NCBI GenBank assembly: GCA_001466705.2
Contig: LATX02000237.1
Span: forward strand, 1 to 64,000
Origin: Moniliophthora roreri
Taxonomy: Eukaryota > Basidiomycota > Agaricomycetes > Agaricales > Marasmiaceae
Reading direction: 5' to 3'
Length of the DNA: 64,000 nucleotides
The position numbers were made by a program, and so were the translations under genes. Position 1 is the first letter of the stretch, and the number at the start of each line of letters is the position of its first letter. The notes under the pieces were generated by a model. The model made no database searches and was not told the DNA's origin. It saw only the letters and a program-made list of their open reading frames with translations. Shown piece by piece: positions 11,901-23,015 of this stretch.

Positions 11901-13392
11901 TGGTATGGATTCTCTTGGGCCATTCACAGTCAAGGGAACCCTCAATGGCAATCGTGTAATGTTCCTCAAAGCATACCAAATACCACAGTCCGGTCAGGAG
12001 GTTGTTTGGCGCTATGGGGGTACTATTACCCAGGACTTGAACGAGATTACTGGTGTTTGGGGCCCTCCCTATGCCAACCTTGATTCTCTCGAAACGGATG
12101 ATCCAGACAGTGGGCAGGAAGCGAGGAGGTAAGTTAGCATCATTATGGCAGATGAGATATCTCACGGTCGATATCATTCGAGCAGCGACGCCGGATCCTT
12201 CGAAAGCACTGACATTATAGGCGGACACTTCTTCCTCAAACGTCGTCCCATTGAGTATCTGCTTTCATGCCCCACCAACGAAGAATTTGCACAGAACCGA
12301 CCGAGGGCACTTTGGAAACTCGCGCTCGATGTCACTATACGTTCCTTACGGAGTCGGAATTTGAGTTGGAGGGTTCTTTCTGCTCGACGCCGCCAGCGTC
12401 AACGGTACATCGAATTAGTGAAGGTTCAAGAGAAAAGCGGATGCATCGATCCCAAGGACATGAAAGATTGGTCTAAACTCTTGGAGACAACGCATCCCAA
12501 CGATCTGGCCCTATGGCGCGCCATCGCATTATTTCAGATGAGACGGGAGGTCATTCACGGCCCTAGGTACGTTTGAGTTATCCTATTGTGTATTCTTCTC
12601 GCTGAGACATTGACAGCCTCGAGTGCGATAGCTGTCATAATCGTATCTTTGCACCTACCCGTTTACACTGCGTCTCCTGCTCCGAAGGCGAAGTTTATGG
12701 AACCTTGGATCTGTGCATGGACTGCTTCACTGATAACAAACCCGTCACCCGGCGAGATGACAAGTCGCATTCACCTTCGCACAACATTGTACAGATGCGC
12801 TCTGTCGCATGGGGCTCGTATCGTATTCCGATGCTCATTCGGGGAAACGATATCCTCAACTTCGCTGCCGTCTACCTTCCGTCTCCACTTGAACTCAACT
12901 CAAGCCAGGGTATGGCAGATGGCGACCTTTCGCCGCTCGAACAAGGCCTCCGCCTCCGCTGCGTAGAATGTTCGAAAATAATATTAGCACGACCGTATTG
13001 GTGCTGCCTTGATTGCAAGAGTGATTTTTACCCTGCCAAATTCCTGATCGATGCCAGTGCTGACAAACCGTTCTTTAGATATGACACTAGTGTGCTATGA
13101 ATGCAACAGACGCATTGAGCAGGAGAAGCCCTGGCTATATGAACGTCATGCAAATACCGGAGATGAACATGATTGGTCACATACTCTGGTTTCTGCCCCC
13201 GCACCGTTAGAGCAGGGTGAAGCCACGGCCGAGGCAATGGAAAGTTTGGAAACTCGCCTGGAGCATCTGGAAGACAAACTGGAGAAACAAGCAGCAGACG
13301 TTAATGGTCGATTGGACAAACAAGCAGTAGACATTAACGAACGATTGGCTAAGTTGGAGGAATTGCTTAGTCGCTTGGGCAGTCTGCAGTAG
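8919..13392 (+). CDS. Large ZZ-zinc-finger / EF-hand-like protein, 15 exons
   Basis: Exons: 8919-9024, 9083-9253, 9312-9426, 9476-9621, 9681-10216, 10280-10306, 10354-10682, 10728-10759, 10813-11150, 11207-11363, 11426-11487, 11554-12128, 12186-12566, 12617-13020, 13079-13392; every junction keeps frame, giving 1230 residues. It resembles a family common in Agaricomycetes, known to me only as hypothetical proteins. Visible parts: a helical N-terminal half; GWKGSVKAKH near residue 370; an EF-hand-like loop ALDDDVSSFVTITE near 450 in which several calcium ligands are replaced; a Gly/Trp-rich beta segment near 750-845 (GHWSGSYTY ... ITGVWG); a ZZ-type finger near 995-1040 (CDSC, CVSC, CMDC); a second zinc-finger-like Cys cluster near 1105 (CVEC, CLDC, CYEC); and a C-terminal coiled coil. 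Intron 10760-10812 uses a GC donor. Function unknown; scaffold or signalling adaptor is inference. Confidence 0.85.
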
Positions 13393-13751
13393 TCTGGAGA
13401 ACTTGCCAGTGTTTTCCATACGTATGACATGTTTGAATAGCTGTATGTAATCGCACATCGCAATCGCGCATCTTTTTCCTTCCCTCCTAACGAGACACTC
13501 CGGGAGACATTTGAAGAATCGGCTTCCAAAAAGTTTTGTTACGAATTGAATGGGCACTCCTCTGCTCCCGGAGTCTGTGTGCAGGATTTGGAACGCTACG
13601 AAATTAATTGTGATTATGGTATCGGGATACTAGTACATGTTTTATGTGTTCTATCATCCACAAATTGCAGCAGCCGAACGCAAGATATCATGTATCAAGG
13701 CGCCATGGCATCGCCTTAAAGTAACCCTAGCTCTATGTCTCAATAGCCGAG
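13393..13751. other. Intergenic between convergent genes
   Basis: 359 bp between the 3' ends of the ZZ-type gene (+) and the small ADDWDRTP gene (-). It should contain both 3' UTRs; nothing else is seen. Confidence 0.5.
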
Positions 13752-14331
13752 TTACAACTCGATTTCCTCTCCGTTGATATATACCACGTTCCTTTCCTCC
13801 TCCCTCGGCAATGAGACAGAGTTTGCAAGCATCTTGTGCCCATCCTCATCCGTTTCCGAATTTGAACTCGAAACCCAACCCGAACTCGAAGAACTGGCAT
13901 CCGATTCTGAAACCTCTGCCTCCGACTCTGAGCTCTCCAAGGCATCCGACTCGGCGATGAGTAGCTGAGCGATACACCGATTCGCATCTGCGCATTTCCT
14001 CGTACGTTCCAGTCTCCTAGAATCTGGCAAGGATTTCGAAAGTAACGCCGAGACGGAGAGGATAGGGGTCGGTGATGAGCTTGAGGGTAACATTCGTAGT
14101 AGCGCTTTGAGTTCTAACATTTCACTGGGAGCAGTCAGTAAGGAAGAGAAACAGGAAAGAAGAGGAGAAGAAAAAGACACACCTAAAACTCAAACATCTA
14201 CACGGCTCCACAGGCGTACGATCCCAATCATCTGCAACGAATACCTGGGTGATTGTACACCATGCTACGTTCTTTCCTTTGGCTTTCGCATTGCGTGGGG
14301 ATGAAGGAGGAAGGTTCGAGAGGGACTCCAT
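13752..14331 (-). CDS. Short ADDWDRTP-family protein (paralog of the 61-kb gene)
   Basis: Exons 14331-14183 and 14124-13752 give 173 residues. Motifs shared with the gene at 59863-61415, in the same order: K-x-V-x-W (KNVAW here), VFVADDWDRTPVEP, an intron at the same phase-2 position just before the helix LELKALLRMLP, and the C-terminus NVVYINGEEIEL. K-x-V-x-W fits the RVxF consensus for docking to protein phosphatase 1; that link is inference. This copy lacks the long Ser/Pro-rich middle of its paralog and stops right after the GEEIEL box. The middle is rich in Ser, Glu and Asp. Function unknown; the family seems to be a basidiomycete hypothetical family. Confidence 0.72.
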
Positions 14332-14445
14332 TCAGAGAAAGAACAGATACCAAGGATTTATATGCGATGTTGACGTCGGTTGGAACGGAGCATGGAATGT
14401 TTGAGCCTTGGATTCGAGATCCGTTTACTGTATAAATGTGTTTGA

Positions 14446-14951
14446 TTATTCCAGGCACAAGGGATACGTCACTTGAAACACATACATATGAGTCAAGGTC
14501 CTTTGCAAATCCAGTTTGGAGCTCCGTATGTGGCTTGCCGAGTACAGTATTGGACTAGTATTGGGAATCAGATTACTTTTGTAGCCGTTGAGGTTGTTAC
14601 GCTGTGACAGGCTTCCTAGTTTCCGCGGCCGGGTTCTTGTTTCAGGAATTCGAATCAGCTCCCTGATTGAAGCATTTTGGACAGAACGAGGTGTTTTTTG
14701 AGGTAAGAATGGTTTTCTGTGTTTCGGCCGCGAACGAGTTCGAGATTGACGCCTGAAATTTGGGGTCGAGGTCAATGAGCTATCGTGCGTAGTGCCATAA
14801 GAAGCTATACTTGCAGACTTTTCCATTTCTTGAATCTCCATTTCAGGGGTCGTTGGAGTTGTCAGTGTGGCTACTTCTTACTCGGATCATCGTCGAAGCA
14901 AGTGAAGATGTCGCGGGAGCGGTACCCAACTTCGTTCTTTTCCACCATCAT
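14446..14951 (-). CDS. Hypothetical basic protein, two exons
   Basis: Exons 14951-14882 and 14828-14446, joined by a 53-bp intron with GTAAGA donor, CTGAC branch-like site and AAG acceptor, give 150 residues. The centre is strongly basic (RRQSRTRSRPKHRKPF, then ETRTRPRKLGS), suggesting a nuclear or nucleic-acid-associated protein, but no domain was recognised. It lies head to tail with the ADDWDRTP gene on the same strand, about 115 bp upstream of it. The start codon is uncertain because an in-frame stop lies close upstream. Confidence 0.4.
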
Positions 14952-15881
14952 CGACTCGCTCGGCCCGTCCTCCCTGACATTACCTCAATGCTAGGGGGCT
15001 CGTGAAAACTTTTTCACGAGTTCTGGTACTCTTCAGAAGTCGATAAACTACACTCGTGGAAAGTAGAAGGGCAAGGAGAAGAGAGGCTTAGGATGATTTT
15101 GAGGTTGGGTTAGTGGTAGGACGATGACGGGAAGAGAGGTTTAGGTATCCTTACTTAGTTTCTGTACGCGTTGGTTGTTACTGATGCCTTTTTTTTGAAT
15201 GACAGGTTCACCAGACTCAGGTTCAAGAAGCCGAACGAGCTGTTCCCATTTTCTTTGCCCGGAATGATCTTCAATACCTGGCACACAGAATAGCAATAAA
15301 CAATAGAATATAACCCTGATGGAAAACTCCACAAAAGACCTCAATAAGATCGGTGAGTCGCCAGCACCCTCAGCTTCCTTGATGATCATTTCTAACCTAT
15401 CTTCCCAGTTACACCGGGCGCTCAGGAATACCAAGGTGCTACCTCTGGTCGGTTTTCTGAGGCCGGAGTTATCGGGATGCTGGTGCGTTCTTGGGCATAG
15501 CATGATTCGTAACACTCATTTAGCTTCATCGCCAGCAGAGAAGTGATTTGGGCCCTTGATGCGCCTTATTCGTCGTTAGGATACTGGCGCGCTCATCACA
15601 ACTTGAGCAAAAGATCGCACGGGGTACAGGCTCCAAGTTGACAGGTCCAACCTAATCAATCACCCAACTCAATAACTACATACTTATGACCGCTGAAAAC
15701 CTTGACATCGACACCGGCAACGCTACCTGACATGCCTGTTACCTGACGCCCTCCTCTCGCAACCCTGGCTTGGCAAATTCATCACGATTCATACTTATTC
15801 AAGGAGAATGCGACCTGTAGCTATCGGAAATCTGGTCGTCATATTTTCATTGTTCTCTATTGCCTCGCAGTTGCGCTCAAG
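14952..15881. other. Mostly non-coding; one 124-codon open frame on the minus strand
   Basis: A minus-strand frame at 15515-15141 contains coding-like pieces (CNWEDRLEMIIKEAEGAG and RKWEQLVRLLEPESGEP) separated by a hydrophobic stretch that could be an intron (GTGGAG...TGCCAG). No family was recognised, so it is not called as a gene. The rest should hold the promoter of the secreted-protein gene at 15882. Confidence 0.35.
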
Positions 15882-16590
15882 ATGTTCAATAGAACCTCAG
15901 CTGTCGTTTTAGCCTTCTCTATCGCAGGATCCGGTGCGTATCTTTTCATATACTCTTGCCAGAACCCAGTGAACTGATTTGTTCTCGCAGCATTCGCTCT
16001 CTCACCCCTCGCTGCTCGTCAAATGGATCCAGAGTCGATTCTCACTCCTGGAAGACTTCCCGAGAACTTTTTGTTGGAATGTGGCCCGACAAAAACGATA
16101 CTTCAGGTGCGCACAACTCTACCATCGGATGTTCTGGCTGTTGTTCAATGATCCCGGATAGAACTGTACAATCTTCAACAGCACCTGCGGCTGTGCGACG
16201 AACGATGTGACAAACTTGCAACGATGCGTGGCGTGTTTCGTAGATATCGCTCCACAGAGACAGAGTGATATCCAGGATGCCTATGGACGGTTAGTTTCAT
16301 TCGACCTGAACCGCTACTCTTTTGACACGCGACCATACATAGACTATATTCGAAAGTGCAATTCGAATGGTGCAAGTTTTCCTACGAGTACTATCAGAGG
16401 GTCGAATCTTCCCACTTTTACTAGTTTCAGTGCAGGACCGACTCCCACTCTTGCGCTTGGTGGTGAAGCGGATGGTTCACCAAGGAATGGTGATCCCCCG
16501 GAAAGTGATGATGCTCGTGCGATGGGTATTCGTGGAAGTTGGGTATGGGCGGGTGTGGGTGTTGGCGCTGCAGTGGTTTGCCTCGTTTAG
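15882..16590 (+). CDS. Secreted Cys-containing protein with GPI-anchor-like C-terminus
   Basis: Exons 15882-15933, 15991-16106 and 16162-16590 give 198 residues. A signal peptide (MFNRTSAVVLAFSIAGSAFA) occupies residues 1-20. The mature part has Cys pairs around CTIFNSTCGC and RCVACF, a helical region DIAPQRQSDIQDAYGRL, a Ser/Thr/Pro-rich linker, and a C-terminal hydrophobic tail WVWAGVGVGAAVVCLV preceded by small residues. This layout is typical of fungal GPI-anchored cell-surface proteins; no enzyme motif is seen. A possible 53-bp intron at 16289-16341 was rejected because its removal destroys the hydrophobic tail. Confidence 0.7.
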
Positions 16591-16645
16591 AGGCGCCCTT
16601 ATTCCAGAGAGCTGATAATTAGTGGCTTTGCCCCATATTCTATGC

Positions 16646-16736
16646 GGTCCAATAGTGTAGTGGTTATCACAATGGATTCTGATAGTCTTGCTAGATCGTG
16701 TATTCCATTAACCCAGGTTCGAGTCCTGGTTGGACC
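16646..16736 (+). tRNA. tRNA-Gln (anticodon CTG) with 20-nt intron
   Basis: Acceptor stem GGTCCAA pairs with TTGGACC. The D arm is GTG...CAC. The anticodon stem ATGGA/TCCAT encloses loop TTCTGAT with anticodon CTG. The T arm is CCAGG-TTCGAGT-CCTGG. A 20-nt intron (16683-16702) sits one base 3' of the anticodon, the canonical nuclear position. All stems pair without mismatch. Pol III transcription from the internal A and B boxes is expected. Confidence 0.93.
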
Positions 16737-17007
16737 TTCTGTTTTGGTTTTCCTTTTCACATGCCCAGTGATCCAGCGGTTCCAGCCTTCTATCAGCCCA
16801 TTCTTCTTTATCGTAAATCTCCCAGGTTGCGCCAGCACTAGGCTCCGTTCGCGCGATACAGCTTGACCTTCCAATAGTTCACCTGAGTATCATTGTTCTT
16901 TCCATGGCCATACATGTCTTCACCTTGAAAGCCAAGATTTTCCTTTCATAAAAACCTGCATCGAAAGCTCTTTTTAGCTCACATTTCTTCCGAACCTTGC
17001 AATCACC

Positions 17008-18718
17008 ATGTCGGACCCCAGTGTTGAACCTCGTTCGTGGTATCCAGTCATTCACTTTCCCTCTCAACGTCATGCGCTGGATTTATTCCGTAAAATGGGC
17101 ATCCCGCCATCCAGACCAGACATTTCTCGTCTTCGCCCCCAGATACGAAAGGTGATGGAGATCTTCATGTTCTTATCGTGCACGATCAATTTCAGTAGAG
17201 ATTGGACATGCCGGGAGAAACTGGACAAGGGCTGTACTCCAGGATTTCGCTTGGCGAATGCACGTCGGTGACAGATTCGCGACAGCTCCCTCTCCACTCA
17301 TCCAACTCTATCACCTCTCCGCTAGCCCTGAAGTGGAGGTTGAAGCGTGTTTCTCCATTCCTATTCCCACATTTTGGTCGCCTCGAGGTAAGGCTTCTCG
17401 ACGCTGATTCCTCGGAAAGCTGGTAGAGGTGGGCGTGCATGATCACTGAGCTAATGAAAGGCGATCCTGACAATTCGTCGCCACCCATGGCAAACCTCTA
17501 TGTCACTGAGCGGTGCGAGAGTCACTTTGCCGTGTGTTTCGTACCCGATCCACTCATCTATCACTGATTCATGGCGTCAGGTTGTGTAACGGCTTCTGTT
17601 CGCGCCCTTTCCAGTCCTCCTTTGGATTCTCCCCCAGACTCGGACTGATGACGTATTCATCGTCGTCAGCACAGCTCTCCGGGGCGTTATGGAAACACGC
17701 TATGGGGTCAACTGCCAGTTGATGCCGGTATCATCAGAGCTATGTTTAAAGCGGGGATTCATACAGGCGTCGCGTACGACCAAAGCACGCTCAGAGGGTA
17801 GAAGAGAGGATGCTGGCATGCAGATTTGCAAGTATTAATCGGATATGACCTTGAGCATAGCGCACCACTCCGAGTCTGTCTTACAGAGGATAAAATGCGC
17901 TATTACTCGGATTGAGGACGCTGAGAAGTATGGGAACGCTGTAAACGCAGAGCAAAGGATTTGGACATATTCCTCAAGAGTCCAAGTGTTCGTCTCCCGT
18001 GTTCTGTGATGCTGAACACGAGTGAGCAGCTGGTTGAATTCTTAGCTGACTTGTTACCGAAAGTATCCCCTCAAGGTCAATCAACCGAGTCGAGCGCATG
18101 AGGATGACATATCGACGTTGTCCCGCATGCTACGAATGCGGGAAACAAAACTAGAAGAGGCACAAGCGCCGATGCGTCGCTCTCTTGAAATGTGAGTCTT
18201 ATCGTAAGAGCCTCAGGTGATCGAGCTAACTGAACGTTATTTCAAATGGCAGATTCGCATTCTTCACTTGTATCGTGAGACCAATCTCGTCTATGCTCGC
18301 GCTGACGAACTGCCAGATCTCAGTCAATTCAAATAACCTGGATGACCCTGATCAACCCGACTTTTTGTTCGCCAGATATGGCCACTATCGTCGACTTCCA
18401 GACCGTCGTGGCCGATTCTCGCACTCAACCCGAGAGGAAGGTACATGGGACCAATTTTGCGATGAATGCAGCTCGTGCGGCCTTTTCAGTGCGACAATAC
18501 CCATATACACCTTTTCGGGTCGCTTGCACCAGCTTCAAAAACGACGCATTTCGAATGAGGGCGTCCGTTGATGGATGTTGCTCTTACGCTTCCATAGTGA
18601 CACTGTCTGGACGACCACTGGCGCTTAGAATGGAGGATTGGACGCTACTGTTATGGAGAGAACGTGTTGTTAGCTATAGGTTCATCCGACGTGGCGCGAT
18701 GATAAAATTAATATGAAT
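17008..18718 (+). pseudogene. Degraded or unresolved coding region
   Basis: It starts with a convincing exon (17008-17151, MSDPSVEPRSWYPVIHF...) ending at a GTGATG donor. Coding-like stretches follow in different frames, such as NWTRAVLQDFAWRMHVGDRF near 17210, LTEDKMRYY and EDAEKYGNAVNAEQRIW near 17880-17960, and ILHLYRETNLVYARADE near 18255. Stops and phase clashes (for example at the 17195 acceptor and the 18192/18252 intron) prevent one consistent model. No family was recognised. I read it as a decayed gene, or two merged remnants. Confidence 0.35.
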
Positions 18719-18831
18719 TCTAAAACGAGTGACAACGTAAAGGAGTGCATAGTAAAGGACTGAGAATAGTCGTATGTGTGGTATCATAGATAAAGGAGAC
18801 GTTCTGCAGTCTTTCGCCAAACACCGGCCCT

Positions 18832-21151
18832 TCAATGTTTTCCATCTTCATCTTCACACCATGGGAGCTCGTCCCAGTACTTGTCGCAGACATGCGGGTT
18901 ATGAACGGCAGCGGGGTCCTTGGTCAACCAACCTTTTTTAACGCCATCAATGTACGACCTGTGTCAGAGGAAATTAAGTCGAGCACCACAAGGCCAGGAT
19001 TACGCTGCTTACCAGGTTCCCGGAGACTCAGTCTTGAAGTTCCAGTACTGAAAAGAGACGATGAACATCAGCCCCACTATTCCGGAACTTATCAGGTCAC
19101 TGATACTCACGAACCACCCCAGGCTGTCGTTGTACGCTATCTTCTGGGCGTCAGCATAGTCTTTCAAAAAGGCATCGGTCTCCCCTGAGCCGAGCTGAGT
19201 AGTCAAGGTCCATTCTGTAAGTAATTAATGAGAAGAAAACTCGGTGTACCAAGCCCTTTTTTTCTCTTACCGCCAAGCCAATAAGGCGCGTTTCTGTAAT
19301 GTACCAACGTGTCGTGAAGTGGTAGCTCTAGCAGTGGCCATATCAGCAAACAGTGTAGAGATTATTCATCCAAGTACTCACGGCAGATAGCTCTCAAGTA
19401 TCCTTCTTGTGTAGCGGATACATTCTATGCTCCATTCGTCAAACCATTCTCAGGTCGAAACTTGCAGCAGAGTTACTTACTCCAGAGCTATATCCAGTTG
19501 GCGCCCATCGTGAGTGGAATTGAAGAGATAAGAGACTATGGCCTGTGACTCACCCGTCGTCAGCAAAGAACAAATGATGGTCGAATGAGGTAGGACCAAT
19601 CGCAATCTCAGCAGCGTTGGGTCCAGTGAAATTCTGAGCGGTGACGTCCATGAAGCTATTCAAGAGTGTCTTAGCGTATAGAAATCCCGCTGACCGATGC
19701 TAACGTACTTGGCTATCAATGGTTCTGTATTGATATGGGCAGGAATCTCCAGACATGTGTTGTTCCTGATGAGATCCTGAACGATATCTTCAACGATAAC
19801 ACGTGCGTCCAACAGTGCGCCTAGAACTTCCTTCGGGCAAAAGTTTCTGACGGTAGAGCTGGAAGCAGCATCGGTAAATGCATAGGTGATGTTGGTTTCG
19901 CCGTAGGACAGCTTGGGAAGCTTGGAGTTGGATTCTTTGATGTCTACACCAAGGATCATCTCAACGAGACGCATTATCAAGACAAAGTTCTGCTGGTCTA
20001 GAGGGATACGATCACTGTCACGAACGCGACCCAGAGGGTTGTTGCAACTTACAGTCGCCATAGCCGGGAGTTAAAGTGGCGTTCACCAAGGGGTTGTTGA
20101 CGGCTTGAATCGCGAAGACGCTACCAAACACGGGGTCGATATGCGAGAGCGTAGTCATCACTGCGGTCCAAACCAGAGCGCGATGATAATTTTCGGGTGT
20201 CTGAAAATAGGTTAAAGTCTAAGGAAGCAGCCAATAAATACGAATACGCACGTAGAATTGTGGTACCTTGGTACAGCTAGTAACACGATTAAACTTCCAT
20301 CATTATTCACGTCGAGAGCTGACTTACTTTCCGGTCCACGCTTGGTCGGGCCTTTGCGCGCCGGGAGCACCGTGAAGATCGAGAACGACGGCAATGTCCG
20401 CTTTATGTAACTGGTCTAGACCTCGACGCTAGAGACATTTGGCGTTAATGAAATAATGAATAGATGAACACAGAGCCACCGTACAAGGGATGCTAATCCA
20501 CCACGAGGGAAGAACTCAGTCTTGCGGTCCACCAGCTGTTCAATGATATACCACCCGATCTACCAAGAAATCCCGTGAGCCAACGCAACGAGATATTGTC
20601 CGAATAATACGAACTGGAATTCGGACTGCGTTTATCCCCAGATCTACCAGGTCATCGACATCTTTTTGCGTGAACCATGTTTCCCTGCACGACGGTCAGC
20701 CCTACTTCTTCGTGCTCGTCATTGTAGTCCATACCAATGTTGCTTATATTTCGCATCGACATCATCGGGAAAGAATCGCGCGAAAGCTCTACTTGGTTGA
20801 GATGATTGTGAGTACCGAGTGTTGATACAACTGACCCGTCGCTTCGAACGCAACCACCGCAAGGATCGCAGTTCTCGCCACCCATGGCGCCCCATTCTGA
20901 ATCACACTATAAAAACAGGGTTCGAGGGGGAATTGGGATTGGCACACCATTGGACATCATCCAACCTTCAGCAATCAGCCTGGTTTGATGAGTATAAGCA
21001 CCTGCTGACTTGTGGAACACAAAGAAGGTAGAAGTACTTACCAATTACCCAAGTTGACGCCATGAATCTTCTCGGGACTGCCTCTAGCAGCAGAAGCTGA
21101 TGGGACTAAGAGGCCAAGGGAAAGTGCGAGGAAAGGAACGAGATAATACAT
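18832..21151 (-). CDS. Secreted GH5-like protein lacking the acid/base Glu (copy B)
   Basis: Seventeen exons: 21151-21042, 20979-20948, 20896-20836, 20791-20735, 20684-20615, 20559-20485, 20428-20328, 20276-20252, 20200-20053, 19997-19709, 19655-19554, 19487-19481, 19424-19382, 19327-19271, 19214-19111, 19047-19013, 18958-18832; all phases agree; 480 residues. Signal peptide about 1-22. GH5 exo-beta-1,3-glucanase-like signatures: GVNLGNWLIAE near 35, RIPIGWY near 110, VVLDLHGAPGAQ near 150, WLGEWTL with the nucleophile Glu split by an intron, and a WNFKTES block near the C-terminus. The Asn-Glu-Pro acid/base motif reads Asn-Asn-Pro (residue 213, bases 20093-20095), so normal glycosidase activity is doubtful. 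Paralog of the gene at 47142-49410, with matching introns and a shared microexon CTCTGGA. A weak TATA-like TTTTAAAAT lies about 35 bp upstream. Confidence 0.85.
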
Positions 21152-22862
21152 GGGATGTTGGAGCCAAACGGCTCAACCGTATTTTAAAAGCGGAAGAAAG
21201 TTGCGGAAGTCGAGTCTGATCGCGTTGACAATCCGGTGTTGGAAATCCGCGGCTGCCCCACCGAAAGCGGCAAGATGTCTGAAAATTGTTCCGCCGTGAC
21301 CCCTGACTTGCTTGACTTGAAAGTTGAAACTTGGTTGAAACACAAGAGCGGCCTCTTGAGCTCACGACACTCCCTCGCGCTCAATACTTTATGTTCGCTC
21401 AGTCACAGAGCAGTTATAACATGAGTGGCATTGGGTCTTTGTAGTCCGAAATCAATTACGTACTGGGGGTCGAGTTCCCTTTGCGATGATTGAGCGAGAA
21501 CCGATCAATCACAATCGTAAGATCCGGTTGTTTCTATACATCCAAGCGATAGCAGATGGCCTACTGATGGTCTAGTTATAACCATACAAAATCACTAGAA
21601 TCGAAAAGTCCAAGTCAGATGTGTCGAGGGTGAGAATGGTCAAACTGATGACAACCGTAGCGGCGTTGGCCTTGAGAAGGTAGGAGTAAGGATTGCGAAA
21701 AAGCAAGCCCATTTTTGTTTTTCGCAACAGAGGACGCGGTATCTCTGCTCGGTGTATGAGCTCATCTGCGGTAGACAAGCGGTAGATGTGGATGTCTTTG
21801 ACTTGGAAGAACAGCATGTCAAGGGCCATATAACCGGGGATGAACGGTGTGCTGTACGTAGATACCCAAGGGATCTACGACAGATTAACCTGAAGCGCAC
21901 TGTATTAGGTTTATACAGGGAAGATGAGCAAGCCGACATACTTGTCTCCGCGATGGCTCATCACTCCAGGCGGAAGCACCTTGTTATGCCCATCAGAGTC
22001 CATTGTAGTGTAGCGGATGCCAAAGCTCTGCAGCTGTCTTGTCGGATCCATCAATGTCCTTCGTACCAATCTAAGCAGCCTCTGAATGCGCCTAAAGTGC
22101 GAGGGTTAGGGAGGCAGGATAATCGTCCTTGTTAATCCAAGTATATATATATACAATAGCCAGGTGTCCTGTTGTCTATCATTGGTTTCTAAGATACGCG
22201 CTGACGGTTTGGAACTGACCTGTCAGAGACATTATTCCTTCTTTATTTGCACTGAAGACGTTTGTGCGTGGTGCATGAAAGACGTATTCTTGCGACCCGA
22301 GCTTCGATAGAGTAAGCTGATGCACTCAGGATTGTTTGCTTCGTGATGCCTAGACACAATAATGGGGATACCCACGTATTACCAAAGCTACGCCGATGAG
22401 TGTAACCGAAACATGGGCTATTATCGGATGCAGCAGAGTTTGCATCGAAGGTAACAACGCCATCGTAACTAAGTAGTTCCCATAGGTGTCGCATTCCGTT
22501 TCATGTTCCCACATGCACGAAAAACGATCAACAAATGGATCCGCAACGATTGACAAGAAAACACTGCGCCTTTCACCAATGCGACTTGAATGCGACCCTG
22601 ACCAACCCAATCGGAGTGACCGAAAGATTTACCGATAATTAGGGCCTGTTTGGCTTCCCGAGTTTGTCCGGACCGACGTCCGCTTTGCCTCATATTGTGG
22701 GCCTACTTTTGAGAACAACCCTGACGACCAAAATCCTTCACGGAAGCCGAACGGGCCCTAAGTTAGTACCTTACAAACGATTGAGGAGTTGAGATGTAGA
22801 GGGTTCTTTATTAACGGAATCGCGGACACGAGCCCTTGCGTAAAGCCGAAGGAACCAACATC
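21152..22862. other. Intergenic
   Basis: No supported gene. A hydrophobic open frame on the minus strand (about 21829-21572, ending TLDTSDLDFSILVILYGYN) might be an exon of an unrecognised gene, but no start or splice partner was found. A stretch near 22640-22760 is bordered by GGGCCTG...GGGCCCTAA-like sequence, possibly an old terminal-repeat element; this is uncertain. Confidence 0.35.
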
Positions 22863-22870
22863 GAAATTCA
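22863..22870. repeat. 8-bp target duplication, left (GAAATTCA)
   Basis: Identical to 43423-43430 on the same strand, directly abutting the two inverted-repeat ends. Eight bases fits KDZ/Zisupton-type integration. Confidence 0.9.
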
Positions 22871-23015
22871 CACCTAATATGACTCACCACCGGAGTTAAT
22901 ATAACGAAATGATGTACCGATCAGTCCGCCGTACATAAGGCGTTTCCGCCGTTCCTGGCAGGTTGGTGCAGGTCTGTCCTGCCCTTTCTACCATAATGCC
23001 AGTTTCTTCATAGTA
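22871..23015. repeat. Left terminal inverted repeat of the KDZ transposon
   Basis: 145 bp, about 97% identical to the reverse complement of 43278-43422. It is CpG-rich (CAGTCCGCCGTAC, GGCGTTTCCGCCG), unlike the element interior. Confidence 0.92.

Noticed and set aside
16289..16341. A 53-bp intron in the secreted-protein gene
   Set aside because: Removing it shifts the frame and loses the GPI-like hydrophobic C-terminus.
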